Source: an uncultured Elusimicrobiales bacterium
Lineage (GTDB): Bacteria > Elusimicrobiota > Elusimicrobia > Elusimicrobiales > Elusimicrobiaceae
DNA: 64,000 nucleotides
Reading direction: 5' to 3'
Assembly (NCBI GenBank): GCA_944327085.1
Contig: CALVGG010000002.1
Span: 62,001-126,000, forward strand
Shown: one piece after another, positions 7,645 through 15,583 of the stretch
How the letters are laid out: each line of letters starts with the position of its first letter
Numbering within the stretch: the stretch's first letter is position 1
The notes under the pieces: generated by a model
Databases searched by the model: none
What the model saw: only the letters and a program-made list of their open reading frames with translations
Told to the model about the DNA's origin: nothing
Translations under genes and position numbers: made by a program

Positions 7645-8910
7645 ATGGTATTAGGGCTAAAAAATAAACAAATGTTTTTGGGCGTGCTGTTAGCCTCCTT
7701 ATTATTGGGCGGGCAGAGCCCGCTTTGGGCGCAGCGCGGCGGAATAAAAAAAATGTATAAACGGGCTGCGGGTGCAGCCGCACGTGTATATCCCGAAGAG
7801 AGCGCCAAAAAAGCCGCTAAATTAATGGGTGCGTCTTCGGTTAAGTTGCCGTCTTCTTTCCCGGTTAAAAAACAAACGGCTCCTTCCATAGAGCAATTGC
7901 GCCGCAATTTGGCCGAGCTGGAAAATTTACAAAAAAATTTATTGGAACAAAAACAGTTTTTAGAAGGCCAACAACTAACCCGCCTGGCCGTGTTTCAGGC
8001 CATTGCACAGGGTAAAGGCCCCGTAAATACCTATTCCGGCACGGTTTTTAAAACGGTTTACCGCGGGAAAGAAGAAGTTTTTGGGGTAATAGCCACACAT
8101 GCATTGGTAACCCAGCCCCATATGCCGGGTGTACTGGGCAAATCTTTCCGCGTGGCCGTGGTGCGTGACGGGCAAGTGCATGTTATCCCGGCACAGGTGG
8201 TGCTGGCCACCTCCCGCAAACTGTTGGATATTGCCTTGGTAAAATTCCGCCCGCAAGACGAAGCCCTTTTTACCCCTTTGCGTTTGGGCAATTTAAAAAA
8301 GACGGATAAAGAAGTGTATTCCCACGGGTTTGCCTGCGGCCTGCCGGCAACCCTTTCTTCCCGCGTAATAAAAGAAGTTTCCCCTTGGATGATAAAAACC
8401 TCCATGCCGCTGCCTAAGGAAGACCGCTCCGGCCTGTGCGGCAGCGCTGTTTTAAATGCCCGCCATGAATTGGTGGGTATCCATACAGGCAGTACGGCTA
8501 ATCAAAACCCGGCTTTGGATACCGGTTTTGCCGTTCCTTCCTCTTTTTTGCTTCGCCTGGTAAATGCCTATCATCATGACGGTAAAGCTTCTTTGCCCCT
8601 GGTGTTAAACGGCACGCGTGTGGCTAAACTGAATGTGGATGAGTTTGTTTCTGGCGTGCAATTATTAAACGGGCAGGGGCAGCCTTTGTGGCAAAAGCAA
8701 ATAAACGGCAAATTTTCTGCCCGCCAGGTTGAAAAACAATTAAAACAGTTCCCGCAGGTGCGTTTTATCCGCTTAGAGATTGGCAAAAATTGGTGGAAAT
8801 CCCCCGCGCTAAACCATACGGAAACGGCCGTGTTGGAAGAAAATCCTTTAACCAGAACGGTTGTTTTTGACTGGAAAAATAAAAAAATGCTGGACGGAAC
8901 CATCAATTAG
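7645..8910 (+). CDS. Secreted chymotrypsin-fold protein with Cys nucleophile, copy 1
   Basis: 421 residues from 7645; an ATG at 7672 would give a shorter signal peptide. The signal peptide ends PLWAQ. A basic segment and a short coiled coil (about residues 85-115) precede a trypsin-like domain. The presumed catalytic residues, by pattern, are His152 (IATHALV), Asp195 (LLDIALVKF) and Cys265 (SGLCGSAVLN). The last motif aligns with the V8-protease motif GNSGSPV but carries Cys where Ser is expected, as in viral 3C-like proteases (GxCG). ELVGIHTGS after it is the usual substrate-pocket strand. The role is unknown, probably periplasmic or surface proteolysis. A paralog follows 50 nt downstream. 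Confidence 0.75.
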   Translation: MVLGLKNKQMFLGVLLASLLLGGQSPLWAQRGGIKKMYKRAAGAAARVYPEESAKKAAKLMGASSVKLPSSFPVKKQTAPSIEQLRRNLAELENLQKNLLEQKQFLEGQQLTRLAVFQAIAQGKGPVNTYSGTVFKTVYRGKEEVFGVIATHALVTQPHMPGVLGKSFRVAVVRDGQVHVIPAQVVLATSRKLLDIALVKFRPQDEALFTPLRLGNLKKTDKEVYSHGFACGLPATLSSRVIKEVSPWMIKTSMPLPKEDRSGLCGSAVLNARHELVGIHTGSTANQNPALDTGFAVPSSFLLRLVNAYHHDGKASLPLVLNGTRVAKLNVDEFVSGVQLLNGQGQPLWQKQINGKFSARQVEKQLKQFPQVRFIRLEIGKNWWKSPALNHTETAVLEENPLTRTVVFDWKNKKMLDGTIN

Positions 8911-8960
8911 CCCTTGTTTTTTTTACAAAAAACCCATAGGCTATTAAGATAGGAGTTATT

Positions 8961-10199
8961 ATGCGTTATATTTCTTTGTGTGTGCTTGCTTTGTGTATGT
9001 GCTCTTACGGTGTTTGGGCTCAAGGTTCAGCCGCCGGGAAGAGTTTGGCCCGCCGGTTGTTGGACAATGCAAAAAACTCCTCTTATCAAAATGCGGCTAA
9101 ACGTTTTTTGGGTGCGGGACAGGGGGCTTCATCCCGGCCTGCTGTCGGAAAGCCCGCCAATAACGAAGATGCCGCCGCCGTGCGCCAATCCTTAGAGGCG
9201 CGCATTGCTTCTTTGCGTGAAAAAAACCAAAGTTTACAAGCTCAAATTAATGCTTTAAAACAATCCGGCCGGTTGGACGGGGCCACTTTCCGCGCGTCAG
9301 AAAAGGACGAGCCTTTTGCCAGCGTTTTTTCCGGCACGGTGTTTAAAACCAAATATCACGGAAAAGAGGAAATTTTTGGCGTGGTGGCGGCCCATACCAT
9401 TGCGCCGGATGTGGCGCACTCTTCCCAGGCTTTACATAAAAACTTTTTTGTAGTGATGCATATCAATGGGCAAAGGAAACGTTTCCCGGTGGAAATTGTG
9501 CAAATATCCGCCCCCAGTATGCTGGATATGGCGCTGGTAAAGTTCCGCCCGGAAGATGAAGCCTTTTTAACCCCTTTAACCGTGCAGCCCACGGTGCGCA
9601 AAGGGGAGCCGCTGTATTCCCATGGGTTTGCCTCGGGTGAGGAAATGGAAGTGCCGCGGCAGGTGCTGGAGGAGTCTTACTTATCTTTCCGCACCACCAT
9701 TCCCGTCCCGCGGGAAAAACGCCCCGGCTTTTGCGGAAGCCCCGTTTTAAATGCCCGCCATGAGCTGGTGGGAATTCATACCGGCAGCGTGTATGAAAAA
9801 GCAGGTGAAAGCTGTGATATAGGGTTTGCCATGTCTGCCAAGTTTTTGGACGTATTGGTAAAGGCCTATCATAATGACGGGCAGGCGTTGTTCCCGTTAG
9901 TGGTGGATGGACATGTGCTGGCAAATATGAATGTGGATGAGTATGTGTCTGTGGTTACGATTTATGATGACAATATGCGCCAGTTGTGGCAGCAGGGGTT
10001 TGATTATAAATTTTCGCAGTCTAAGGTAGAGCAGGCTATACGCAGCATACCGCAAGCACGTTATGTGCTTACCACCACCCGCCGGGCTTACTGGGAAGAG
10101 GACGGCAAAATATTGACGGAAAACCGTTCCCGTTCCGATAAAACCAAAAAACGCTATAAATATGATTTGTGGGAAAAACAAATCGTAAGCGTAAAGTAG
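8961..10199 (+). CDS. Secreted chymotrypsin-fold protein with Cys nucleophile, copy 2
   Basis: 412 residues, paralogous to the preceding gene over the full length. Signal peptide ending GVWAQ; Lys/Arg-rich segment; predicted coiled coil at about residues 73-97 (LEARIASLREKNQSLQAQI). The protease-like domain has His145 (VAAHTIA), Asp189 (MLDMALVKF) and Cys258 (PGFCGSPVLN). Cys again takes the Ser position, so the substitution is conserved between copies and is not a sporadic loss. The C-terminal about 110 residues (from LPLVVDG-like FPLVVDGHVLANMNVDEYVS) form an extra domain also seen in copy 1. A TAGGAG ribosome binding site precedes the ATG; the gene is probably co-transcribed with copy 1. 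Confidence 0.75.
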   Translation: MRYISLCVLALCMCSYGVWAQGSAAGKSLARRLLDNAKNSSYQNAAKRFLGAGQGASSRPAVGKPANNEDAAAVRQSLEARIASLREKNQSLQAQINALKQSGRLDGATFRASEKDEPFASVFSGTVFKTKYHGKEEIFGVVAAHTIAPDVAHSSQALHKNFFVVMHINGQRKRFPVEIVQISAPSMLDMALVKFRPEDEAFLTPLTVQPTVRKGEPLYSHGFASGEEMEVPRQVLEESYLSFRTTIPVPREKRPGFCGSPVLNARHELVGIHTGSVYEKAGESCDIGFAMSAKFLDVLVKAYHNDGQALFPLVVDGHVLANMNVDEYVSVVTIYDDNMRQLWQQGFDYKFSQSKVEQAIRSIPQARYVLTTTRRAYWEEDGKILTENRSRSDKTKKRYKYDLWEKQIVSVK

Positions 10200-10289
10200 C
10201 GGGCCTTTTGTGGGCGCAAAAGAATCGGGTTTGTTTAGCCGGTAAAAAATTGCGCCTGGCAAAAACAAGTGCACTATGTGGGGCGTCTT

Positions 10290-11117
10290 ATGAAAACTTC
10301 TTGTGCCAGGTTTACCCGTAAAGTTCTTTTATTGGCGGCTGTGTTGCTGTTTGGTGGGCTTTCTTGTTATGCGCAGAGCGCTTATCAGGTACTTAAAGCA
10401 GCCCGAACAGTAAAATATAAAATAGAGCCAGCCGGCGTTATTTCCCGCAATATTAAGGCGCCCATTACCTCGGCCCCGCTAGCCAAAAGAATCATCCAAG
10501 TTCACAATCCTGCCGCTCTTCGCGTATTTTCTGACTATCAAGTCATTCAAAACAAAAAGGATAAAATCTATCTGCCGCGTATTAACATCGTGGCGGAATA
10601 TCCAGTCCCTGTATTAAAAGATCCTTCCACGCTGTGGGGCAGTTACCGTTACTTACGGGTTTTAACATCTTTATATCGTGAAAATCCTTCCGCTATTGAC
10701 CCGGCTTACCAAGCCAAATGGAAACTGATTCATGATGTTACCTCTTACCGCGGGGTGCATCATATTGTTAACAAAACCACTTTAAAGCAAATCCATGAAA
10801 GAATGCGCAAAGAAGCGGTTGTAAATAATGAGACGTACGTGGTGCGTTTATCCCAAATGCAAAGTGATGCCCCGGGTTCTTTGCATCCTTTCCACGGTAA
10901 AGAAAAGTTTGGGTATATTTTCCACAATTCTCAGCGCCAGCTGGAACTGTACGAACAAGGCGGGGTAAAACTGATTTTGATGGATTATTTTAAATCCTTG
11001 CGCCAGCTGGCGAAAGACTACCCCGACCAAGCCCCCAAAATAAGCTTTCCGGTGGTTAAAAATACCTTTATGGAAGCCAAATTATGGTGTGAAACCTACG
11101 ATCTGCGTTGGGAATAA
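10290..11117 (+). CDS. Secreted protein of unknown function
   Basis: 275 residues from the ATG at 10290, chosen because it gives a Lys/Arg-containing n-region and a signal peptide ending CYAQ; an in-frame start 7 codons earlier is possible. After cleavage comes a basic Ala/Lys/Arg segment (YQVLKAARTVKYKI), the same design as the two upstream protease-like proteins. No catalytic motif is recognised in the remainder, which is predicted mostly helical with the charged C-terminus ETYDLRWE. It lies 90 nt downstream of the second protease-like gene in the same orientation and could be a substrate, inhibitor or partner of those proteins, but there is no direct evidence. Confidence 0.65.
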   Translation: MKTSCARFTRKVLLLAAVLLFGGLSCYAQSAYQVLKAARTVKYKIEPAGVISRNIKAPITSAPLAKRIIQVHNPAALRVFSDYQVIQNKKDKIYLPRINIVAEYPVPVLKDPSTLWGSYRYLRVLTSLYRENPSAIDPAYQAKWKLIHDVTSYRGVHHIVNKTTLKQIHERMRKEAVVNNETYVVRLSQMQSDAPGSLHPFHGKEKFGYIFHNSQRQLELYEQGGVKLILMDYFKSLRQLAKDYPDQAPKISFPVVKNTFMEAKLWCETYDLRWE

Positions 11118-11122
11118 AGCAT

Positions 11123-11187
11123 TAAGAAACATTTTGTGCGCCCGTGCCGGTAAAGGCCGGTGGCCCGCTTGCGCATAGATGTTCTTA
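11123..11187 (+). repeat. Long imperfect hairpin between the secreted-protein gene and rfbA
   Basis: The outer arms TAAGAAACAT and ATGTTCTTA, middle arms GTGCGC and GCGCAT and inner CCGG/CCGG arms nest into one stem of about 65 nt. There is no strong T-run. It may serve as a 3' end structure, a processing site or a small structured RNA. Confidence 0.45.
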
Positions 11188-11206
11188 CTTAATAATCTAA
11201 TTAAGC

Positions 11207-11212
11207 TATAAT
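11207..11212 (+). promoter_or_regulatory. -10 TATAAT of rfbA
   Basis: TATAAT lies 33 nt upstream of the ATG, leaving a leader of about 27 nt that contains the TAGGAG site at 11232-11237. No good -35 was found. Confidence 0.5.
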
Positions 11213-11245
11213 GTATACAATCCATTTTTAAATAGGAGTATATTG

Positions 11246-12112
11246 ATGAAAGGCATTATTTTAGCAGGCGGTGCGGGCACGCGGTTGTATCCGGCGTCTT
11301 TGCCTATTTCCAAAATTTTACTTCCCATTTACAATAAACCGATGATTTATTATCCGCTGTCTGTACTTATGATGGCGGGGATTAAAGATATTTTAATTAT
11401 TACAAACCCGGAAGATGACGCCAACTTCCAAAAACTGTTGGGGGACGGCAGCCAATGGGGCATGCATTTTAGTTATAAAATACAGCATGTAAAAAGAGGA
11501 ATAGCAGACGCGTTTTTATTGGGGGAAGAATTTATCGGGGCGGATACTTCTGCCTTAATTTTAGGGGATAATATTTTTTATGGAAGCGGCTTTGAGCATT
11601 TACTTAGAGATGCCTGCAGCCAGGTGGAAGGCGCCACCGTATTTGCCTATGAAACCAGTGAACCGGAACGCTTTGGCGTGGTGGAATTTAATGCCCAGGG
11701 GCAAGCGGTGTCTTTGGAAGAGAAACCGCAGCATCCCAAAAGTAATTTTGCGGTAACGGGTTTATATTTTTATGATAACCAAGTGGTAAAATATGCCAAA
11801 CAGTTAAAACCTTCCGCCCGGGGGGAGCTGGAAATTACCGATTTAAATAAACTCTACTTAGAAGATAAAAAACTGCATGTAGCGCGTTTGGAACGCGGCT
11901 TTGCCTGGTTGGATACGGGCACGCATGAAACGCTGCTGCAAGCGGCAGATTTTGTGCACAGTATGCAGCTAAATCAGGGAATAGAAATAGCCTGCCCGGA
12001 GGAAATAGCTTTGCAGCAGGGGTTTATTTCCAAACAGGATCTTCAAAAATATTTAGAAGATAAGCCAAAAAATTCTTATTATCAGTATGTTAGTTTGCTT
12101 CTAAATAAATAA
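11246..12112 (+). CDS. rfbA: Glucose-1-phosphate thymidylyltransferase
   Basis: 288 residues, the normal length for RfbA/RmlA. The enzyme makes dTDP-glucose from glucose 1-phosphate and dTTP, the first step toward dTDP-rhamnose and related sugars for surface polysaccharides. The N-terminal signature [14 protein letters not shown], the substrate loop [24 protein letters not shown], the EKP motif ([11 protein letters not shown]), VTGLYFYD and [14 protein letters not shown] are all present. The ATG at 11246 follows TAGGAG by 8 nt; the TTG just before it is not needed. No other rhamnose-pathway gene is in the window; the gene stands alone between its own promoter and terminator. Confidence 0.95.
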   Translation: MKGIILAGGAGTRLYPASLPISKILLPIYNKPMIYYPLSVLMMAGIKDILIITNPEDDANFQKLLGDGSQWGMHFSYKIQHVKRGIADAFLLGEEFIGADTSALILGDNIFYGSGFEHLLRDACSQVEGATVFAYETSEPERFGVVEFNAQGQAVSLEEKPQHPKSNFAVTGLYFYDNQVVKYAKQLKPSARGELEITDLNKLYLEDKKLHVARLERGFAWLDTGTHETLLQAADFVHSMQLNQGIEIACPEEIALQQGFISKQDLQKYLEDKPKNSYYQYVSLLLNK

Positions 12113-12161
12113 ACACGCAGTAGATACGGAAAGGGATATTTGCGGTCTACAAAAAATATTT

Positions 12162-12196
12162 CAAATGCGGGGACTTAATCCCCGCATTTGATTTTA
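12162..12196 (+). terminator. Terminator of rfbA
   Basis: 12-bp perfect inverted repeat CAAATGCGGGGA / TCCCCGCATTTG with a 5-nt loop, followed by ATTTTATT. Nothing further is recognised between here and the tRNA terminator at 12314. Confidence 0.8.
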
Positions 12197-12313
12197 TTAA
12201 AGTTTATTGTTTCACGTTTTAAAAGTCTGTATATATATGGGTTAGAGGCAGTAATCGGGATTTAGGCCCTGGAAACGAATGTAAACGGAGAGCCTGTTTT
12301 AAGCTTTTCAATA

Positions 12314-12339
12314 AAAAACCACGCTTTCGCGTGGTTTTT
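12314..12339 (-). terminator. Terminator of the tRNA-Arg gene
   Basis: AAAAACCACGC / GCGTGGTTTTT (11 bp, TTTC loop) directly after the tRNA 3' end on the minus strand. It is symmetric enough to work in both directions. Confidence 0.75.
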
Positions 12340-12342
12340 AAA

Positions 12343-12417
12343 TGGTGCGCCCAACAGGAATCGAACTTGTATCTTCAGCTCCGCAGGCTGACACTCTATC
12401 CATTGAGCTATGGGCGC
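12343..12417 (-). tRNA. tRNA-Arg, anticodon GCG
   Basis: The cloverleaf reads on the minus strand: acceptor GCGCCCA / TGGGCGC, D arm GCTC with an Arg-like GGATA loop (A20), anticodon stem TCAGC / GCTGA with loop CTGCGGA, T loop TTCGATT, and an encoded ACCA end. The anticodon is GCG, reading CGC and by wobble CGU. The T stem has one A-C mismatch. Most bacteria use ACG (inosine) for these codons, so GCG is unusual. Confidence 0.9.
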
Positions 12418-12555
12418 GGAAAACTATATCATTTCTTACTACTCAATTATTTTAACATTTTTACCAAAGGCTTTCAAGAAGCTTTTTAATGCCTTTTAAA
12501 TCCTTTGTATTACTATATTTATTATATCATTTCTGGCGGAAGCAAGCGGGGAAAC

Positions 12556-12564
12556 TGCTATAAT
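12556..12564 (+). promoter_or_regulatory. Extended -10 TGC-TATAAT, leaderless geometry
   Basis: TGC directly precedes TATAAT (12559-12564), which ends 6 nt before the ATG at 12571. No ribosome binding site. Confidence 0.55.
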
Positions 12565-12570
12565 AAAAAT

Positions 12571-12717
12571 ATGAAAGAAAATAATACCGGTACCTATGTG
12601 TACGATAAAAAACTGGGCAAAATGGTAAAAGTGTCTTCGTGTGTGCCGTCGGTTTCCAAACACGCAAACGGGCATGTTTGCCATGGCTGCTGCGGCCATT
12701 GCCATCATGAAGATTAA
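12571..12717 (+). CDS. His/Cys-rich mini-protein
   Basis: 48 residues. The N-terminal half is polar (MKENNTGTYVYDKKLGKMVK); the C-terminal half is dense in metal ligands (CVPSVSKHANGHVCHGCCGHCHHED: five Cys and five His). This composition suggests zinc, iron or copper binding, possibly as a metal chaperone or small zinc-ribbon regulator; no family is recognised. It has a strong extended -10 that places the transcript start on or next to its ATG. Its end overlaps the start of the membrane-protein gene by 11 nt in a different frame, so the two are probably translationally coupled. Confidence 0.6.
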   Translation: MKENNTGTYVYDKKLGKMVKVSSCVPSVSKHANGHVCHGCCGHCHHED

Positions 12718-13420
12718 TTTTTCCGGCTCGGCGGCTGTTGAGTCTTCACGGGAGGCGCTTCGCGCTTGCCTGCGTTTTTTGCTACAAACTGTAACTTGGG
12801 TATTTTTGCCGCATATGTTGCTGGGTGCCGTTGTGTTTATAATGGCAGGATATGTGGCTTACCGGGCCGGGCAGATGTGCCTGGGAAACATCCCCGTTCT
12901 ATTAGGAATATGGGCCGTATTGATCTTTTTAATTTACGGGATACTGGCTTTTTTATATGCGGTGGCAACATCCAGCCTGTTTGCCTTGCGCAGCGTGAGC
13001 GAGCGGGTGGAAGATTTATTATATAGTTTGTTTACTGCGGTAAAAGAGCGTATTTCCGCCAAAATAGACAATATGGAAGAGGGCCTGGCGAAAGACCAAG
13101 CCAAAATATTGCTTACCAGCAGCCTGACGGAAGTGCTGGCCGAGTTAAAAAAATCCCGTTTCCGCTCCGGCGCGGCTTTGGCGGCCAGTGTGTTTTTAGG
13201 GTTATTGGGATTTGCGGCCAAGTCCGTTTTAATCGGGCGGGTGATGGAGCTTTCCGGCAGTGTGGTAAGCATCAGTTCGGTTTTTGCCAGCCGGGCCACG
13301 TTGGTGGGGGCCATATTTTTAAATATGTCTCTTATTTGTACGGTGTTATTGTGGGTGTTGTATATAGCAGGTGCTATGATATTTGGGCTGAATATGTGGT
13401 TTATTTTTACAGGAGGATAA
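12707..13420 (+). CDS. Membrane protein of unknown function
   Basis: 237 residues from the ATG at 12707, which overlaps the end of the His/Cys-rich mini-protein; a longer frame to 12641 would lie wholly within that gene. Four predicted membrane helices occur in two pairs (about residues 22-52 and 65-90, then 163-185 and 200-235), separated by a charged, helical cytoplasmic or periplasmic segment (VSERVEDLLYSLFTAVKERI...). No conserved motif is recognised. The coupling to a metal-ligand-rich mini-protein is the best hint to function. The TPR gene follows 9 nt downstream. Confidence 0.65.
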   Translation: MKINFSGSAAVESSREALRACLRFLLQTVTWVFLPHMLLGAVVFIMAGYVAYRAGQMCLGNIPVLLGIWAVLIFLIYGILAFLYAVATSSLFALRSVSERVEDLLYSLFTAVKERISAKIDNMEEGLAKDQAKILLTSSLTEVLAELKKSRFRSGAALAASVFLGLLGFAAKSVLIGRVMELSGSVVSISSVFASRATLVGAIFLNMSLICTVLLWVLYIAGAMIFGLNMWFIFTGG

Positions 13421-13429
13421 TGGTTTAAT

Positions 13430-14596
13430 ATGAATATGCCTAAAATTCTTCTCTCTTTTGTTTGTCTTTTTTATGCGGCGTTTGCGTTTGGGGCAGTGCC
13501 GTCTTTATCTTCTGCCCAGGCGGAAAAAGACCCGGCAAAACAAATTAAAATGTTAAACGCCATTATTAAAAAATCTCCCAAATTGCGCAAGGCCTACCAC
13601 TTGCGGGCAGACGCTTACCGCGCCCAGGGCCGCTATAAACAAGCGATAGACGACTACACCAAAACCATCAAATTAAGCCCCAAACTTTCGTTTTCTTATT
13701 ATGCGCGTGCGCTGGCTTATATGGATATGAAGCGCTGGTCCTTGGCGGAGGATGATTTAAGCAAAGCCATTTCTTTAAACAAAAACTATCGGGATTTTTA
13801 TTTAAACCGCGCCAAAGTGGAAATGGAACTGGGTAAATATGAGGCGGCCATTGCGGACTATCAAAAATACTTAGGCCGCCGCCAACCCACGCCGCAAGTG
13901 GCACTGGAACTGGCGCAGGCGTACATCGGGGCTTATAAGTATGATAAGGCCCGCAAGGAGCTTTTAGCCCTGGCCAAACGCACGCCGGACAGCCCGGACA
14001 TGTTCTTTTGGCTGGGCCGTATAGAGCAGCTTTCCGGCCACCCGGACGAAGCCGTTTCCTATTACAGCAAAGCCGTCAACCGCGATGCCACCTACGCCCC
14101 TGCCTATTTGCGCCGGGCCGATACCTTTAAAGAAATGGGGGATTTGGAAGCCGCCCTGCAGGATTTTACCACCCTGCTTACGCTGGACGCCAAAGACGCC
14201 ACCTATTACAACCGCCGGGGGCTGGTGTATGAAGAAATGAAAGATTTTTCCAAAGCGGTGGAAGATTACAATAAAGCCATTGAATTAAACCCTAAATGGT
14301 CCATCCCGTTTAATAACCGCGGGTTTGCTTATATGAATTTAAAAAAATGGAAAGAAGCCAAAGAAGATTTGGAAACTTCCATTCGCCTGGAGCCTTCCGG
14401 CCCGACGGCTTATGTAAACCTGGCGGGCGTATATTGGCTGAGCGCCAAAGACAAAAAAAACACTTACCAAAATTTGGAAAAAGCCATTAAACACAACTTC
14501 CGCAATTTTGACTCTTTATATGACGAAGACCAAAAAGGCTGGATGTTTAAAGGAATAAACAAAACGGCCGAATTTCGCGCCATTATGTACCGCTAG
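13430..14596 (+). CDS. Periplasmic TPR-repeat protein
   Basis: 388 residues with a signal peptide (cleavage near AFGA, about residue 22). Residues 35-385 are built from about nine tetratricopeptide repeats; typical units are YHLRADAYRAQGRYKQAIDDY, YYNRRGLVYEEMKDFSKAVEDY and NNRGFAYMNLKKWKEAKEDL. TPR arrays form protein-binding superhelices, so this is likely a scaffold or assembly factor for an envelope complex; the partner is not evident. AGGAGG at 13411-13416 serves as ribosome binding site, with an in-frame ATG at 13436 as an alternative start. It probably belongs to the operon starting at 12571. Confidence 0.8.
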   Translation: MNMPKILLSFVCLFYAAFAFGAVPSLSSAQAEKDPAKQIKMLNAIIKKSPKLRKAYHLRADAYRAQGRYKQAIDDYTKTIKLSPKLSFSYYARALAYMDMKRWSLAEDDLSKAISLNKNYRDFYLNRAKVEMELGKYEAAIADYQKYLGRRQPTPQVALELAQAYIGAYKYDKARKELLALAKRTPDSPDMFFWLGRIEQLSGHPDEAVSYYSKAVNRDATYAPAYLRRADTFKEMGDLEAALQDFTTLLTLDAKDATYYNRRGLVYEEMKDFSKAVEDYNKAIELNPKWSIPFNNRGFAYMNLKKWKEAKEDLETSIRLEPSGPTAYVNLAGVYWLSAKDKKNTYQNLEKAIKHNFRNFDSLYDEDQKGWMFKGINKTAEFRAIMYR

Positions 14597-15019
14597 TTAG
14601 TTTTTCCAAGCGCAAAACAACCACCAAATTACCACATACCGTGCGCCTTTACCCAGGGTAACCAAGGGCAAAAACACGCGCAGCGGCACATTTAGTAAGC
14701 CGGCCGCGGCGGTTAGCGGGTCCCCAATCACAGGAACCCAGGCAAAAAGCAAAGTCCAGCGGCCGTAACGGTTAAAGCGCTGTTGGGCTTTTTCCAGCTG
14801 GGGTTTAGAAAACGGAAACCATTTTTTATCATACAGCTGCAAGGCCCATTTACCCAAAAACCAGTTTACCCAAGCCCCCAGTACATTGCCGCTTGTGGCG
14901 CAAAGCAGTAAGGCCCAGGGGGGAAAGTTCCCTTTATACAATTGCCACCACAGTATACTTTCGGACTGGGCGGGCAGTAAGGTGGCGGCTAAAAAAGAAG
15001 CAAAAAATAAAATCCACAT
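14597..15019 (-). CDS. YqaA family (VTT/DedA-like) membrane protein
   Basis: 140 residues with three to four membrane segments. ATSGNVLGAWVNWFLGKWA, RWTLLFAWVPVIGDPLTAAAGLL and the short length match the YqaA branch of the DedA/VTT (SNARE-associated) superfamily. Family members act in the inner membrane and the wider superfamily is implicated in lipid scrambling or flipping; the specific role of YqaA is unclear. The start lies 3 nt after the stop of the upstream DNA glycosylase gene, so the two form an operon. It is convergent with the TPR gene, their ends touching without overlap. Confidence 0.8.
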   Translation of the reverse strand: MWILFFASFLAATLLPAQSESILWWQLYKGNFPPWALLLCATSGNVLGAWVNWFLGKWALQLYDKKWFPFSKPQLEKAQQRFNRYGRWTLLFAWVPVIGDPLTAAAGLLNVPLRVFLPLVTLGKGARYVVIWWLFCAWKN

Positions 15020-15022
15020 AGT

Positions 15023-15514
15023 TTATTTACAGGCAGTTAATAGGGCCTCTTGCCAAATAGAAAGTTTATCCGCGTAAGATAAAGCGGCGTGCGCCGGGCT
15101 GGTGGACGGAAGCACCCGGCAGGTTTTGCCTTCCGGCTGGCCGAAATGTTTTTTAAATAGTTTATACGCCGTTTGCCCGTTAAAAAGCAATGTTTTTATA
15201 TTGGGATATTGCTTAAATAATAAGGAAAAATTATTTAGCTTGGCGTCTTTTATGGCGCTGTCTAAACTGCCTTGGCGGCGGCAGGCGGCCAGGGTGTCCC
15301 ACAGGGCGCCGCCGTGGGTAAGCAGGGTGTTTAGTTTGTCTGCATAGTCTTGCGGGGTGCGCCCCGGGGAAAAAACATCAAAAACAATAGGCCAAAACGC
15401 ATTGTGTTTATAGGCGTAATATTCCTGCGCTTTTAAAGAAGCTTCCCCCGGCATACTGCCAATCACCATAAATTTACTTTGGGCATTTATTACAGGCGCA
15501 AAACTTTTTAACAT
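15023..15514 (-). CDS. DNA-deoxyinosine glycosylase (UDG superfamily family 6)
   Basis: 163 residues, typical for this family. The N-terminal motif GSMPGEASLKAQEYYAYKHNAFWPI and the C-terminal LPSTSPAHAAL correspond to the two catalytic/DNA-contact motifs of hypoxanthine-DNA glycosylases in the uracil-DNA-glycosylase superfamily. It should remove hypoxanthine (deaminated adenine) and perhaps other deaminated bases, leaving an abasic site for base-excision repair. A -10 TATAAT ends 8 nt before the ATG and there is no ribosome binding site. It heads a two-gene operon with the YqaA-like gene. Confidence 0.85.
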   Translation of the reverse strand: MLKSFAPVINAQSKFMVIGSMPGEASLKAQEYYAYKHNAFWPIVFDVFSPGRTPQDYADKLNTLLTHGGALWDTLAACRRQGSLDSAIKDAKLNNFSLLFKQYPNIKTLLFNGQTAYKLFKKHFGQPEGKTCRVLPSTSPAHAALSYADKLSIWQEALLTACK

Positions 15515-15522
15515 ATGGTTAA

Positions 15523-15528
15523 ATTATA
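15523..15528 (-). promoter_or_regulatory. -10 TATAAT of the glycosylase gene, leaderless geometry
   Basis: TATAAT on the minus strand ends 8 nt before the ATG at 15514. No Shine-Dalgarno. Confidence 0.4.
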
Positions 15529-15544
15529 TGAAAGTTTTTAAAAT

Positions 15545-15553
15545 TGCTACAAT
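15545..15553 (+). promoter_or_regulatory. Extended -10 TGC-TACAAT of the DUF2207 gene
   Basis: TGC-TACAAT lies 30 nt upstream of the ATG at 15584. The leader contains AAGGGAAA, so this is a leadered transcript. Confidence 0.5.
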
Positions 15554-15583
15554 AAACCAAGTAGCTATATATAAGGGAAAAAA

